From an uncultured Naasia sp. (GTDB taxonomy: Bacteria; Actinomycetota; Actinomycetes; Actinomycetales; Microbacteriaceae), in contig CAJYYA010000010.1 of NCBI GenBank assembly GCA_913778905.1, positions 62,001 through 126,000 of the forward strand: a stretch of DNA of 64,000 nt, in the 5' to 3' direction. Position numbers and translations under genes: made by a program. Every line of letters starts with the position of its first letter. Positions within the stretch are counted from its first letter, which is position 1. Under the pieces are notes generated by a model. That model saw nothing but the letters and a program-made list of their open reading frames with translations. It was not told the origin of the DNA and did not search any database. Positions 1 to 9,084 of this stretch are shown here, piece after piece.

Positions 1-445
1 CAACCGCAACCGCGCGGCCGCCGAGGTCCGCACCGCGATGAGCCGTAATGGCGGCACCATGGCCGACCCGGGCAGCGTCGCGTACAACTTCAGCCGTAAG
101 GGCGTCATCACGGTCATGAAGACCGACGGTCTGACCGAGGACGACATCTTGGGTGCGGTGCTCGACGCCGGTGTCGAAGATGTCGCCGACCGTGGCGAGG
201 GCTTCGAGATCGTCACCGAGCCGAGCGATCTGGTCGCCGCTCGCACTGCGCTGCAGGACGCGGGGATCGACTACGACTCCGCCGAGGCCGAGTTCGTTCC
301 CGGCGTCACGGTCAGCGCCGATGCGGAGACCGCCCGCAAGGTCTACCGCTTGATCGACGCCCTCGAGGACAGCGATGACGTGCAGAACGTCTTCGTGAAT
401 CTCGAGGTGTCGGCCGAGGTGCAGGCCGAGCTCGAGAACGACTGA
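1..445 (+). CDS. yebC: YebC/PmpR-family regulator, 3' part only
   Basis: C-terminal ~147 residues of a YebC/TACO1-family protein; the 5' end lies outside the window and the reading frame is open from base 2. The visible part has the family's core ([13 protein letters not shown], then two alpha/beta domains ending in the NVFVNLEV motif). Members are described as DNA-binding regulators or as translation factors that relieve ribosome stalling; which applies here cannot be read from sequence. It sits one base before ruvC, the usual yebC-ruvC-ruvA-ruvB order in bacteria, so it is probably co-transcribed with ruvC. The assignment is firm; the function is family-level. Confidence 0.93.
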   Translation, partial: NRNRAAAEVRTAMSRNGGTMADPGSVAYNFSRKGVITVMKTDGLTEDDILGAVLDAGVEDVADRGEGFEIVTEPSDLVAARTALQDAGIDYDSAEAEFVPGVTVSADAETARKVYRLIDALEDSDDVQNVFVNLEVSAEVQAELEND

Positions 446-446
446 C

Positions 447-1010
447 GTGACCCTGCGCGTGCTCGGGGTCGACCCGGGTCTCACGCGCTGCGGGTTCGGC
501 GTGGTCGACGTCGATCCCGACCGGCGAGCCCGCCTCGTCGCGGTCGGCGTCATCCGGACCGAGCCCTCCACTCCCGTCGAGCAGCGCGTCCACGCCGTCG
601 CGGTGGGTATCGCGGCGGTCCTCGACGAGCACATGCCGCATGTCGTCGCCCTGGAACGCGTCTTCGCGCAGAACAACGTGAGCACGGTGATGGGGACCGC
701 CCAAGCCAGCGGCGTCGTGATGCATCTGGCGGCGTCCAGATCGTTGCGCGTGGCATTGCACACCCCGAGCGAGGTCAAGGCCGCGATCACCGGATACGGC
801 TCAGCCGACAAGAAGCAGGTCGGCGCCATGGTGGCGAGGGTCCTCGGTCTCACAGAGGCGCCAAAGCCCGCCGATGCGGCGGATGCTCTGGCTCTGGCCA
901 TCTGCCACGCCTGGCGCGGCGCCGCCGCCTCGCCTTCCGGAATCTCGGTCGCCCCTCTCACCCCGGCTCAACGCGCGTGGCAGGCCGCGGAACGCGCCAC
1001 CCGCCGCTGA
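447..1010 (+). CDS. ruvC: Holliday junction resolvase RuvC
   Basis: 187-residue endonuclease that cuts four-way DNA junctions together with RuvAB. The RNase H-like fold is visible: [15 protein letters not shown] at the N-terminus (first catalytic Asp at residue 9), ALERVF with the catalytic Glu near residue 69, and the C-terminal [12 protein letters not shown] with the last acidic residues. The start is GTG at 447, one base after the yebC stop. The C-terminus carries a short extension rich in Ala and Arg. Length matches the family (170-190). A GC-rich hairpin follows it, and ruvA has its own promoter-like elements, so ruvC may belong with yebC more than with ruvAB. Confidence 0.97.
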   Translation: MTLRVLGVDPGLTRCGFGVVDVDPDRRARLVAVGVIRTEPSTPVEQRVHAVAVGIAAVLDEHMPHVVALERVFAQNNVSTVMGTAQASGVVMHLAASRSLRVALHTPSEVKAAITGYGSADKKQVGAMVARVLGLTEAPKPADAADALALAICHAWRGAAASPSGISVAPLTPAQRAWQAAERATRR

Positions 1011-1026
1011 CCCGCCAGCCGCTAAC

Positions 1027-1050
1027 CCGGTGGCCGCTGCCCGCCACCGG
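1027..1050 (+). terminator. GC hairpin after ruvC
   Basis: CCGGTGGC (1027-1034) and GCCACCGG (1043-1050) form an 8-bp stem with an 8-nt loop, 17 nt after the ruvC stop. No T tract follows, so it may be a weak or partial terminator or an mRNA-end structure. Confidence 0.4.
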
Positions 1051-1069
1051 AGATGTCCCTCGGATCGGT

Positions 1070-1085
1070 TCGAAGGTGTATTCGA
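1070..1085. promoter_or_regulatory. LexA (SOS) box-like palindrome before ruvAB
   Basis: TCGAAGGTGTATTCGA is a 5+5 palindrome (TCGAA, 6 nt, TTCGA). It matches 10 of 12 arm positions of the Gram-positive/mycobacterial LexA box TCGAAC-N4-GTTCGA. It lies 40 nt before the ruvA -10 hexamer. ruvAB/ruvCAB genes are known LexA targets in several bacteria, which makes the site plausible; its distance from the -10 is slightly large for simple repression. Confidence 0.55.
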
Positions 1086-1125
1086 CTCGCCGCGACGGTG
1101 CTCCGAGAGCGTCGGGGGTGGGCCG

Positions 1126-1131
1126 TACCGT
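1126..1131 (+). promoter_or_regulatory. ruvA -10 hexamer, probably leaderless
   Basis: TACCGT lies 6 nt before the ruvA ATG and no Shine-Dalgarno is present. This is the spacing expected when transcription starts at the initiation codon. Confidence 0.5.
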
Positions 1132-1137
1132 AGCGGC

Positions 1138-1761
1138 ATGATCTCTTCGCTGCGCGGATCCGTGCTCGCACTCGGAGGCAGCTCCATCGTCGTCGAGGTC
1201 GGCGGGATCGGTTACTCGGTGGCGGTGAGCCCGCAGTACGCCCTGACGCTGCGGGTCGGAGCGGAGGTCGTCGTCCACACGGCGCTCATCGTCCGTGAGG
1301 ACGACCTCTCCCTGTTCGGCTTCGCCAGTCTCGACGAGCTGCGGGTTTTCGACCTGTTGCGCGGCGTCACCGGTGTGGGACCGAAGTCGGCGCTCGGCGT
1401 GCTCTCGGTCCTGACGCCGGATCAGGTCGCCCTGGCCGTCATAGGCGAGGACGATGCCGCCTTCCGCAAGGTCTCCGGCATCGGCCCGAAGACCGCGAAG
1501 CTCATCGTCCTCTCGCTCACCGGCAAGCTGCTGGCACCCGCTCCCACGGCCTCCGCATCACAGGCCCGACCGCTCACCAGCGCTGCGGACGATGTCGTGG
1601 TGGCCCTGATCGGGCTGGGCTGGCCCGAGCGGACCGCCCGGACCGCCGTCGACGATGTGCTCGTCGAACAACCCGAGGAGCGCAACGTGCAGGTCCTCCT
1701 GCGAGCGGCCCTCGCCCTGCTCGGCCCCCGTCAGGGAGCGACCCAGGGGAGCCGCGCATGA
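1138..1761 (+). CDS. ruvA: Holliday junction branch migration protein RuvA
   Basis: 207 residues; binds the Holliday junction as a tetramer and loads the RuvB motor. The N-terminal OB domain begins MISSLRGSV; tandem helix-hairpin-helix motifs follow ([11 protein letters not shown] and [13 protein letters not shown]), and the C-terminal domain III that contacts RuvB is at about residues 155-200. The open frame extends upstream to 874 within ruvC, but the ATG at 1138 gives the conserved N-terminus. It has a TANNNT hexamer just upstream in place of a ribosome-binding site. It overlaps ruvB by four bases (ATGA), so the two are translationally coupled. Confidence 0.97.
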   Translation: MISSLRGSVLALGGSSIVVEVGGIGYSVAVSPQYALTLRVGAEVVVHTALIVREDDLSLFGFASLDELRVFDLLRGVTGVGPKSALGVLSVLTPDQVALAVIGEDDAAFRKVSGIGPKTAKLIVLSLTGKLLAPAPTASASQARPLTSAADDVVVALIGLGWPERTARTAVDDVLVEQPEERNVQVLLRAALALLGPRQGATQGSRA

Positions 1762-2795
1762 GCGACGCGCAGATGACTCCCGAGTCCGAGGCCGAGCTGG
1801 CCTTCGAGGGAGCCCTCCGTCCGAAGTCGCTGGGGGAGTTCGTCGGCCAGGCCAAGGTGCGTGGTCAGCTCCAGCTCCTGCTGCAGGCCGCCGCCATGCA
1901 GAACCGCGCACCCGACCACATCCTGCTGGCCGGCCCGCCCGGACTCGGCAAGACGACTCTCGCGATGATCGTGGCCCACGAGAGCGGACGCCCCCTGCGC
2001 ATGTCCAGCGGCCCCGCCATCCAGCACGCGGGCGATCTCGCCGCGGTGCTCTCCTCGCTCGTGCCGGGAGAAGTGCTCTTCATCGATGAGATCCATCGGA
2101 TGGCGCGCTCCGCTGAGGAGATGCTCTACCTCGCGATGGAGGACTTCCGGATCGACATCATGGTCGGCAAGGGCGCCGGTGCGACGAGCATCCCTCTCGA
2201 CCTCGCACCGTTCACCCTCGTCGGCGCCACGACCCGGTCCGGCATGCTTCCCAACCCGCTTCGCGACCGCTTCGGGTTCACGGCCCACCTCGAGTTCTAC
2301 GAGACGGACGAGTTGGAGGAGGTGCTGCGGCGCGCCGCGGAGCTACTCGGGCTCGACATCGCACGACCCGCCCTCGCCGAGATCGCAGGACGCAGCCGAG
2401 GAACGCCGCGCATCGCCAACCGCCTCCTGCGCCGCGTACGCGACTACGCCCTGGTGCACGGCACGAAGGCCGGACACGCCGCGGTCGACGCGGCGCTCGA
2501 GCTGTACGACGTGGACCCGATCGGCCTCGACCGCCTCGACCGCGCCGTGATGCTTGCAATCCTGCAGCGATTCGACGGAGGACCGGTCGGTCTAGGGACC
2601 CTCGCCGTGTCGGTCGGCGAGGAGGGCGACACCATCGAATCCGTCGTCGAGCCGTTCCTCGTGCGCACGGGGTTCCTGAGCAGGACGCCGCGTGGGCGCG
2701 TCGCCACCCCGGCGGCATGGGCGCATTTCGGTCTCGCACCGAGGGCGGGCCGCTCCGCGGGGGAGCAAGCCGTGCTCTTCGCCGACGGGCTATGA
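1758..2795 (+). CDS. ruvB: Holliday junction branch migration helicase RuvB
   Basis: 345-residue AAA+ motor that drives branch migration with RuvA. Walker A (GPPGLGKTT) is at residues 59-67, Walker B with DEIH at 110-113, sensor 1 (GATTRSG) near 155-161, and the winged-helix DNA-binding domain occupies roughly 260-335 (the [12 protein letters not shown] stretch). Length and motifs are typical. ATGA overlap with ruvA. The intergenic region after it leads to yajC, which has its own -10-like TATAAG at 2828-2833. Confidence 0.98.
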   Translation: MSDAQMTPESEAELAFEGALRPKSLGEFVGQAKVRGQLQLLLQAAAMQNRAPDHILLAGPPGLGKTTLAMIVAHESGRPLRMSSGPAIQHAGDLAAVLSSLVPGEVLFIDEIHRMARSAEEMLYLAMEDFRIDIMVGKGAGATSIPLDLAPFTLVGATTRSGMLPNPLRDRFGFTAHLEFYETDELEEVLRRAAELLGLDIARPALAEIAGRSRGTPRIANRLLRRVRDYALVHGTKAGHAAVDAALELYDVDPIGLDRLDRAVMLAILQRFDGGPVGLGTLAVSVGEEGDTIESVVEPFLVRTGFLSRTPRGRVATPAAWAHFGLAPRAGRSAGEQAVLFADGL

Positions 2796-2899
2796 TCGAC
2801 TGCCGACATCGCGTCAGGTGACTGCGCTATAAGCAGCCTGCGCATCATCGAGTCCGTGAGCCGAACCGGCGCGGGCCCCACCTCCCGGAAGGCATCGTC

Positions 2900-3307
2900 A
2901 TGGATCCGCTTACCCTCATCATGCTGGGCGCCCTCGCCCTGCTGATCTTCTTCACCGTCCGCAACGGCCGCAAGCGTTCCCGCGACATGGCGGCCATGCA
3001 CGAGCGCACCGTCGTGGGTGCCAAGGTCATGACGAACTTCGGCCTGTTCGGAACGATCGTCGCCGTCGACGAGGAAGAGAACCAGATCGAACTGGAGACG
3101 ACGCCCGGCACCGTTCTGACCGTCCACCGCCAGACGATCGCCAAGATCATCACCCCGGAAGAGGTCGTCTCCGACGAGGAGGCCGAACTCGCCGAGGAGG
3201 GCGTCATCGAGAGCGCGGAGGAGCTGGAGGGCGTGAAGCCCGAGTACCGCCAGCAGCCCGATGGCACCCCCGCCGACCGGTCGACCGGCAAGAAGCTCGA
3301 CGACTAA
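2900..3307 (+). CDS. yajC: Preprotein translocase subunit YajC
   Basis: 135-residue inner-membrane protein of the SecDF-YajC accessory complex of the Sec translocon. One N-terminal membrane segment (about residues 3-20, LTLIMLGALALLIFFTV) is followed by the basic NGRKRSRDM stop-transfer and the YajC domain (GAKVMTNFGLFGTIV, then a beta-rich segment). The tail (about 95-135) is acidic, then polar. A GGAAGG ribosome-binding site precedes the ATG. It is directly upstream of secD and secF, the usual arrangement. Confidence 0.93.
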   Translation: MDPLTLIMLGALALLIFFTVRNGRKRSRDMAAMHERTVVGAKVMTNFGLFGTIVAVDEEENQIELETTPGTVLTVHRQTIAKIITPEEVVSDEEAELAEEGVIESAEELEGVKPEYRQQPDGTPADRSTGKKLDD

Positions 3308-3321
3308 CATCTCGACTCACC

Positions 3322-3350
3322 CGCTCGCCGTCCTTTCCGGGCGGCGAGCG
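3322..3350 (+). terminator. Hairpin between yajC and secD
   Basis: CGCTCGCCG (3322-3330) pairs with CGGCGAGCG (3342-3350): a 9-bp stem with an 11-nt loop in the 75-nt yajC-secD gap. No T tract, so it is more likely an attenuating or stabilising hairpin than a full terminator. Confidence 0.35.
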
Positions 3351-3382
3351 AGTTCTGTCCCCGTACCGAAAAGGCTCCGTCT

Positions 3383-5161
3383 GTGGCGAACACTCCCACC
3401 CCGGTGCGAAAAGCGCGCCGCTCGCTGATCGCACTCGCGGCGATCTTCCTCGTCCTCATGGGCGCGATCCAGATCGGGGTGTCGTTCTTCGGCGCCTCGT
3501 GGACCCCGAAGCTCGCGCTCGACCTCGAGGGTGGCACCGAGATCCGTCTCGCCCCCGTCGTGCAGGGCGCCGATCAGGTCACGAGCGAGCAGCTCAACCA
3601 GGCCGTGTCGATCATCCGCGATCGCGTCGATGCGGCGGGTGTGTCGGAGGCGGAGATCCGCACCGAGGGCTCCAACAACATCGTCGTGTCGATCCCCGGA
3701 CAGCCGAGTGAGGAGACGCTGCAGCGCATCGAGGCCTCGGCGAAGCTCGACTTCCGTCCGGTGCTCCTCGCAGGCGTGCCGTCGACGAGTTCCACGGGCA
3801 CCCCGACGCCGGCTCCGACCGAGTCCACCGAGGCGACGCCCGCACCGAGCCCCACCGACGCGAGCGATCTCACCCAGGTCACGCCCGAACTGCAGACCGC
3901 GTTCGACAACTTCGACTGCGCGAGCGTCGACGAGACCGTCGTGCCCGATCCGAACAAGCCGTTCCTCACGTGCGAGACCAACGGCTCGGCGAAATACCTC
4001 CTCGGCCCCGTCGAGCTGTCCGGAGAGAACCTCTCGAACGCGACCGCCGGTCAGGAGACCACCCAGAACGGTGCCGCTACCGGCAGCTGGGCCGTCAACC
4101 TGCAGTTCAACCAGCAGGGCACCGAGCAGTTCGCCGCGATCACGTCGCGACTCACCGGGCTGCAGGCGCCGCGCAACCAGTTCGCCATGGTCCTCGACAA
4201 CCGCGTTCTCCTCGCACCGACCTCGCAGGTGGTCATCACCGACGGTCGTGCCGCGATCACCGGTGGCAGCATCACGCAGGACACCGCGAAGACGCTCGCC
4301 GATCAGCTCAAGTACGGCGCCCTGCCCGTGAGCTTCGCGGTGCAGAGCAACGAGTCGATCTCGGCCACCCTCGGTTCCGAGCAGCTCGCCAACGGCCTGC
4401 TGGCCGGACTCATCGGTCTGATCCTGGTGGTCGTCTATTCGCTGATCCAGTACCGTGCGCTCGGCCTCGTGACGGTCGCCTCCCTCGTCATCGCGGGCGG
4501 GTTGACCTACCTCATCGTGACCCTGCTGGGGTGGCGACTGGACTTCCGCCTCTCGCTCGCGGGGGTTGCCGGTCTCATCATCGCGATCGGTGTCACGGCG
4601 GACTCCTTCATCGTCTACTTCGAGCGCATCAAGGACGAACTCCGAGACGGCCGCGGTCTCTCCGGAGCCGTCGAGGCGGGATGGAAGCGCGCACTGCGGA
4701 CCATCCTCGCCTCCGACGCGATCAACTTCCTCGCCGCTTTCATCCTGATCCTGCTCGCCGTCGGTAACGTCCGCGGCTTCGCGGTCACACTGGGACTGAC
4801 GACGATCATCGACCTCATCGTCGTCGCGCTCTTCACGCATCCGGTGCTGCAGCTGCTCTCGCGCACCAGATTCTTCGGCGAAGGACACCCCGCCTCCGGT
4901 CTGGACCCGCGCGCGCTGGGAGCTGTCTACCGGGGACGCGCGCAGTTCCGCGAGCCGGTCGCCATCGCCAAGCGCAACTCCGGCAGCAAGACCGAGGCTC
5001 AGAAGCGTCAGACGATCGCCGAGCGCAAGGCCGCCGAGGCCAGGGGCACGGCGACCGCGACGCTCGAGCGCCCCACCACCACCGATCAGTCCGCAGCGAC
5101 TCCGACGACGAAGTCGGCCAAGCCGACGCAGGCTCGCGGCAAGAAGGGCACGCGCTCATGA
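3383..5161 (+). CDS. secD: Protein translocase subunit SecD
   Basis: 592-residue membrane protein that, with SecF, uses the proton motive force to help pull secreted proteins through SecYEG. It has an N-terminal membrane segment (about 13-35), the conserved LALDLEGGTEIRL motif, a periplasmic P1 head, and a C-terminal bundle of membrane segments from about 330 to 495. Residues ~134-160 form a Thr/Pro/Ser-rich linker inside the extracytoplasmic region. The last ~95 residues are a Lys/Ala/Thr-rich cytoplasmic tail. The GTG start at 3383 follows an AAAGG site. It overlaps secF by four bases. Confidence 0.96.
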   Translation: MANTPTPVRKARRSLIALAAIFLVLMGAIQIGVSFFGASWTPKLALDLEGGTEIRLAPVVQGADQVTSEQLNQAVSIIRDRVDAAGVSEAEIRTEGSNNIVVSIPGQPSEETLQRIEASAKLDFRPVLLAGVPSTSSTGTPTPAPTESTEATPAPSPTDASDLTQVTPELQTAFDNFDCASVDETVVPDPNKPFLTCETNGSAKYLLGPVELSGENLSNATAGQETTQNGAATGSWAVNLQFNQQGTEQFAAITSRLTGLQAPRNQFAMVLDNRVLLAPTSQVVITDGRAAITGGSITQDTAKTLADQLKYGALPVSFAVQSNESISATLGSEQLANGLLAGLIGLILVVVYSLIQYRALGLVTVASLVIAGGLTYLIVTLLGWRLDFRLSLAGVAGLIIAIGVTADSFIVYFERIKDELRDGRGLSGAVEAGWKRALRTILASDAINFLAAFILILLAVGNVRGFAVTLGLTTIIDLIVVALFTHPVLQLLSRTRFFGEGHPASGLDPRALGAVYRGRAQFREPVAIAKRNSGSKTEAQKRQTIAERKAAEARGTATATLERPTTTDQSAATPTTKSAKPTQARGKKGTRS

Positions 5162-6174
5162 GCGGCTTCTCCCAGTTCGGCAACGACCTCTACACGGGGG
5201 TCCGGTCGATCGACTTCATCGCCCGACGCAAGCTGTGGTTCGCCATCTCGGCCGTGGCCATCGTGCTCTCGATCGTTCTCCCGCTGGCACGCGGTGGCTT
5301 CGCCTTCGGCATCGAGTTCACCGGCGGTAGCGAGTTCCAGCTCAGCCAGGTCGACACGAGTGATCAGGCCAAGGCCGAGGACGCCGTGACCGCAGTCGCT
5401 CCGGAGGCGGCGCCTCGCGTGACCGTCATCGGCGGCGACGGTCTCCGGGTCCAGACCGACCAGCTCGACGGCGACCAGAGCACCGCGGTGCGCAACTCGC
5501 TCGCAGAGGCCTACGGCGTTCCGGCGAACGATGTCGCCGAATCCTTCGTCGGTCCGTCCTGGGGTGGCGAGATCACCAATCAGGCCATCCGCGCGCTGCT
5601 CATCTTCCTGGCGTTGGCGTTCGTCTTCATGGCCCTCTACTTCCGCACCTGGAAGATGTCGATCGCGGCCATGGTGTCGCTCATCCACGACCTCATCATC
5701 ACCGCCGGAATCTACGGAGCAGTGGGATTCGAGGTGACGCCGGCCGCTGTCATCGGCTTCCTGACGATCCTCGGCTATTCGCTCTACGACACCGTCGTGG
5801 TCTTCGACAAGATCCGTGAGAACACGAGCGGGTCGGAGTCGTCGTCGGGTCGCACCTTCGCCGAGTCCGTCAACCTGGCCGTCAATCAGACGCTCGTCCG
5901 ATCGATCAACACCGCGGTCGTCGCAGTGCTGCCCGTGGCGTCCATCCTGTTCGTCGGGTCGGTCCTGCTCGGTGCCGGCACCCTGCGCGACATCTCGCTC
6001 GCGCTGTTCATCGGGACCCTCCTCGGCACCTATTCCACGATCTTCGTGGCAGCACCGCTCTACTCGATGCTCCGCGAGCGCGAGCCCCGCATCAAGGCCG
6101 AGTCGGCGCGGGCACTCGATCTGCGGCAGAAGAGCACCGTGGCGCAGAGCGCCTCCATGGGTGGCGCAGAATAG
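5158..6174 (+). CDS. secF: Protein translocase subunit SecF
   Basis: 338-residue partner of SecD. It has an N-terminal membrane segment (about 28-45), the FTGGSEFQL motif that starts the P4 head, and five further membrane segments from about 140 to 315, including the conserved GYSLYDTVVVFDKIREN stretch characteristic of SecF. ATGA overlap with secD indicates coupling. About 40 bases separate it from rel. Confidence 0.97.
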   Translation: MSGFSQFGNDLYTGVRSIDFIARRKLWFAISAVAIVLSIVLPLARGGFAFGIEFTGGSEFQLSQVDTSDQAKAEDAVTAVAPEAAPRVTVIGGDGLRVQTDQLDGDQSTAVRNSLAEAYGVPANDVAESFVGPSWGGEITNQAIRALLIFLALAFVFMALYFRTWKMSIAAMVSLIHDLIITAGIYGAVGFEVTPAAVIGFLTILGYSLYDTVVVFDKIRENTSGSESSSGRTFAESVNLAVNQTLVRSINTAVVAVLPVASILFVGSVLLGAGTLRDISLALFIGTLLGTYSTIFVAAPLYSMLREREPRIKAESARALDLRQKSTVAQSASMGGAE

Positions 6175-6214
6175 GTCCAGGCGCACGTCCCTGAGCGTGC
6201 AGAAGGTGATCTGA

Positions 6215-8485
6215 ATGACCGACACCCAGCAGACCTCGACGACGACCTCTTCGCTGCGCCGCCTGGTGCCGCGCATCTTCTCCCGGGCTCAGCCCCAGGG
6301 GGCCGTCGAGACTCTGCTGCGGACTCTCCGGACGCACCATGCCAAGGCCGATCTGACGATCGTCGAGCGTGCGTATACCGCTGCGGAGCGAGCGCACCGC
6401 GGTCAGAAGCGGGATAGCGGCGAGCCCTACATCACGCATCCGGTCGCGGTGGCGCAGATCCTCGCCGACCTGGGTATCGGACCCCGCACCATCGCGGCCG
6501 CGCTCCTGCACGACACAGTCGAGGACACGGGTTACACGCTCGAGCAGATCCAGAGCGAGTTCGGCGACGAAGTCGCGATGCTCGTCGACGGCGTGACGAA
6601 GCTCGACAAGGTCAAGTACGGCGACAGCGCTCAAGCGGAGACCGTCCGCAAGATGGTGGTCGCGATGTCGAAGGACATCCGCGTCCTGGTCATCAAGCTC
6701 GCCGACCGACTCCACAACGCGCGGACCTGGGGCTTCGTGTCGCAGCAGAGAGCCTCGAAGAAGGCTCAGGAGACACTGGAGATCTACGCTCCGCTCGCGC
6801 ATCGCCTCGGTATCCAGGCCATCAAGCTCGAGCTCGAGGACCTTTCGTTCGCGGTGCTCTACCCCAAGCTCTACTCCGAGATCGAGAGCCTCGTCCGGCA
6901 GCGGACTCCCCAGCGCGAAGGCTTCGTCCAGGAGGTCATCGAAGCGGTCCAAGATGACCTGCGCGCGGCGAAGATCAAGGGCAAGGTCGTCGGGCGCCCG
7001 AAGCAGTACTACTCGATCTACCAGAAGATGATCGTCCGCGGTCGCGAGTTCGACGAGATCTACGACCTCGTCGGCATCCGCGTCCTCGTCGACAGCCTTC
7101 GCGACTGCTACGCCGTGCTGGGAGCGATTCACGCTCGCTGGACGCCCGTGCCGGGCCGTTTCAAGGACTACATCGCGACGCCCAAGTTCAACCTCTACCA
7201 GTCGCTGCACACGACGGTCATCGGGCCGGACGGTCGGGCTGTGGAACTCCAGATCCGCACGCACGAGATGCACCAGCGCGCCGAGTTCGGCGTCGCCGCG
7301 CACTGGAAGTACAAAGAGCGGATGAACGGCGGCGGCCGAGGATCGACCAGCATCGCGCCGGGTGCGCAGACGGAAACCGACATGGCGTGGCTCGCGCACC
7401 TGTCGGACTGGCAGGCCGAGACGGCCGACCCGGGGGAGTTCCTCGACAGCCTCCGCTTCGAGATCGGAGCGAAAGAGGTCTACGTCTTCACACCGAAGGG
7501 CAAGGTCATCGGCCTCCCGTCCGGTGCGACGCCCGTCGATTTCTCCTACGCGGTCCACACCGACATCGGTCACCGCACGATGGGTGCCAAGGTCAACGGG
7601 CGCCTCGTTCCTCTCGAGAGCGTCCTGCAGAGCGGTGACGTCGTCGAGATCTTCACGTCGAAGAACCCCGACTCCGGCCCCAGCCAGGACTGGCTCGCCT
7701 TCGTCAAGAGCCCCCGTGCGCGGAACAAGATCCGCCAGTGGTTCACGAAGGAGCGGCGCGACGAGGCAATCGAGCAGGGCCGCGACTCGATCAGTCGGGC
7801 GATGCGGAAGCAGAACCTGCCGCTGCAGCGCCTGATGAGTCAGGACGTGTTCTCCGAGGTCGCGGCACAGATGCGCTACGACGACGTCTCCGCCCTCTAC
7901 GCCGCGCTGGGCGAGGGGCACGTCTCGACGCAGTCGGTCATCGAGAAGGTGCTGGCCATCGTCCAGGGCAGCGAGGAGAGCGACGACAACGAGGTCGCTC
8001 TTCCCACGCGAACACGCCGTCCGCTGCGCAACAGCGACTCGGGTGTGCTGGTCCGCGGGGCTCCCGACATCCTCGTGAAGCTCGCGAAGTGCTGCACGCC
8101 TGTTCCCGGCGACGAGATCGTCGGTTTCGTGACGCGTGGTTCGGGTGTCTCCGTGCATCGCAGCGACTGCAACAACGTCAAGGAGCTGCTGAGCCAGCCG
8201 GAGCGCATGATCGACGTCGAGTGGGCGCCGTCATCGAAGAGCGTCTTCCTGGTCCAGATCCAGGTCGAAGCGCTCGACCGTTCCGGCCTGCTCTCGGACA
8301 CGACCCGCGTCCTGTCAGAGCACCACGTGAACATCCTCTCCGCCACGGTGTCGACCTCGACCGACCGTCTCGCACTCAGCCGGTTCGTCTTCGAGATGGG
8401 CGACACCACGCACCTGGACCGCGTGCTCAACGCCGTGCGCCGGATCGACGCCGTCTACGACGTGTATCGGGTCTCCGCGGGCTGA
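6215..8485 (+). CDS. rel: Bifunctional (p)ppGpp synthetase/hydrolase Rel
   Basis: 756-residue long RSH enzyme controlling the stringent response. The hydrolase HD domain is intact (HPVAVAQ; HDTVED with His99-Asp100). The synthetase domain has GRPKQYYSIYQKM, the RXKD signature as RFKD (Arg315-Asp318) that marks bifunctional enzymes, YQSLHTTV and ELQIRTHEMH. TGS (about 415-475, VFTPKGKVIGLPSGATP), the zinc-finger/RIS region (KCCTPVPGDEIVGFVT) and a C-terminal ACT domain follow. Length is typical. AGAAGGTGATC precedes the ATG. Its last 31 bases overlap the 3' end of the convergent gene on the opposite strand. Actinobacteria often have this single long RSH; the symbol relA is also used. Confidence 0.97.
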   Translation: MTDTQQTSTTTSSLRRLVPRIFSRAQPQGAVETLLRTLRTHHAKADLTIVERAYTAAERAHRGQKRDSGEPYITHPVAVAQILADLGIGPRTIAAALLHDTVEDTGYTLEQIQSEFGDEVAMLVDGVTKLDKVKYGDSAQAETVRKMVVAMSKDIRVLVIKLADRLHNARTWGFVSQQRASKKAQETLEIYAPLAHRLGIQAIKLELEDLSFAVLYPKLYSEIESLVRQRTPQREGFVQEVIEAVQDDLRAAKIKGKVVGRPKQYYSIYQKMIVRGREFDEIYDLVGIRVLVDSLRDCYAVLGAIHARWTPVPGRFKDYIATPKFNLYQSLHTTVIGPDGRAVELQIRTHEMHQRAEFGVAAHWKYKERMNGGGRGSTSIAPGAQTETDMAWLAHLSDWQAETADPGEFLDSLRFEIGAKEVYVFTPKGKVIGLPSGATPVDFSYAVHTDIGHRTMGAKVNGRLVPLESVLQSGDVVEIFTSKNPDSGPSQDWLAFVKSPRARNKIRQWFTKERRDEAIEQGRDSISRAMRKQNLPLQRLMSQDVFSEVAAQMRYDDVSALYAALGEGHVSTQSVIEKVLAIVQGSEESDDNEVALPTRTRRPLRNSDSGVLVRGAPDILVKLAKCCTPVPGDEIVGFVTRGSGVSVHRSDCNNVKELLSQPERMIDVEWAPSSKSVFLVQIQVEALDRSGLLSDTTRVLSEHHVNILSATVSTSTDRLALSRFVFEMGDTTHLDRVLNAVRRIDAVYDVYRVSAG

Positions 8486-9033
8486 GACGCGAGGACCGTC
8501 GCGACGTCGGTCAACCGGCGCAGGGCCCGTCTGCGTTCACGCTGGAAGCGTCGGTCGTTCAGCTCCAGTTCGACCGCCGCGGTGCCGAGACCCGCGTCGC
8601 CGAGCAGCCGGGCGACGACGGCTGCGTCGAACGGGGTGGTCTCGGGTACGCGGAGGAGGTCGACGACGGTCCGCATCGGCGTCGTGATCTCGAGACCACC
8701 GACGGTGAAGGTCTCATGCGGCCGCAGAATGGCTTCGCCGACGACCATGCCGTGGCGCGGATCGAAACCGTGCGACAGGCCCGCGTGCACGCAGACCGGA
8801 AGGGGGCGCGCCAGGGTGGTGGCCGCGCCGAGAATCCACGCCGCGGTGTCGCGGTGGGCGATCCGGCCGTCGGTCAATGTGCGGCTCAGGGAGAGGGCGC
8901 GCGCCACGATGTCGTCGGGGTAGTCGACGGGGCGGTACCCGTCACCGACACCGAAGAGTTCGCCGTCGAGTCTGCTCGCGCAGAGCTCGGCGAGGGGGAG
9001 GTCAGCCGTGTCGAGGACGTCGGGGAGGCGCAT
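8455..9033 (-). CDS. Hypothetical protein, AbiEi-antitoxin-like C-terminal domain
   Basis: 192 residues, no sure family. The middle holds a pattern recalling the C-terminal domain of AbiEi-type antitoxins and related regulators: HRDTAAWILGA (about 60-70), then GLEITTPMRTVVDLLR (about 113-128), close to the usual [VI]T[ST]P.RT..DL motif. The N-terminal winged-helix found in many AbiEi proteins is not evident, and no AbiEii-like nucleotidyltransferase toxin gene is next to it, so a working toxin-antitoxin pair is not supported. It is convergent with rel and overlaps its 3' end by 31 nt. A GTTATCCACAG motif lies upstream. Its function is unknown. Confidence 0.6.
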   Translation of the reverse strand: MRLPDVLDTADLPLAELCASRLDGELFGVGDGYRPVDYPDDIVARALSLSRTLTDGRIAHRDTAAWILGAATTLARPLPVCVHAGLSHGFDPRHGMVVGEAILRPHETFTVGGLEITTPMRTVVDLLRVPETTPFDAAVVARLLGDAGLGTAAVELELNDRRFQRERRRALRRLTDVATVLASQPAETRYTS

Positions 9034-9084
9034 GCCTGAAGTCTGGCCCGCCCCGTCTCGATGCAGTCCGATGAAATTACGTTC

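Noticed and set aside
3317-4888. Long minus-strand open frame (523 codons) opposite secD
   Set aside because: It is the GC-driven antisense shadow of a certain gene, with Arg/Asp/Glu/Gly-rich translation and no family motif. The same applies to the frames opposite carB, gltB, rel and alaS.
8582-9039. Plus-strand frames through the AbiEi-like gene (for example 7738-9039)
   Set aside because: Out of frame with rel, Arg/Gly-rich, no motif; the minus-strand frame has a plausible domain pattern.
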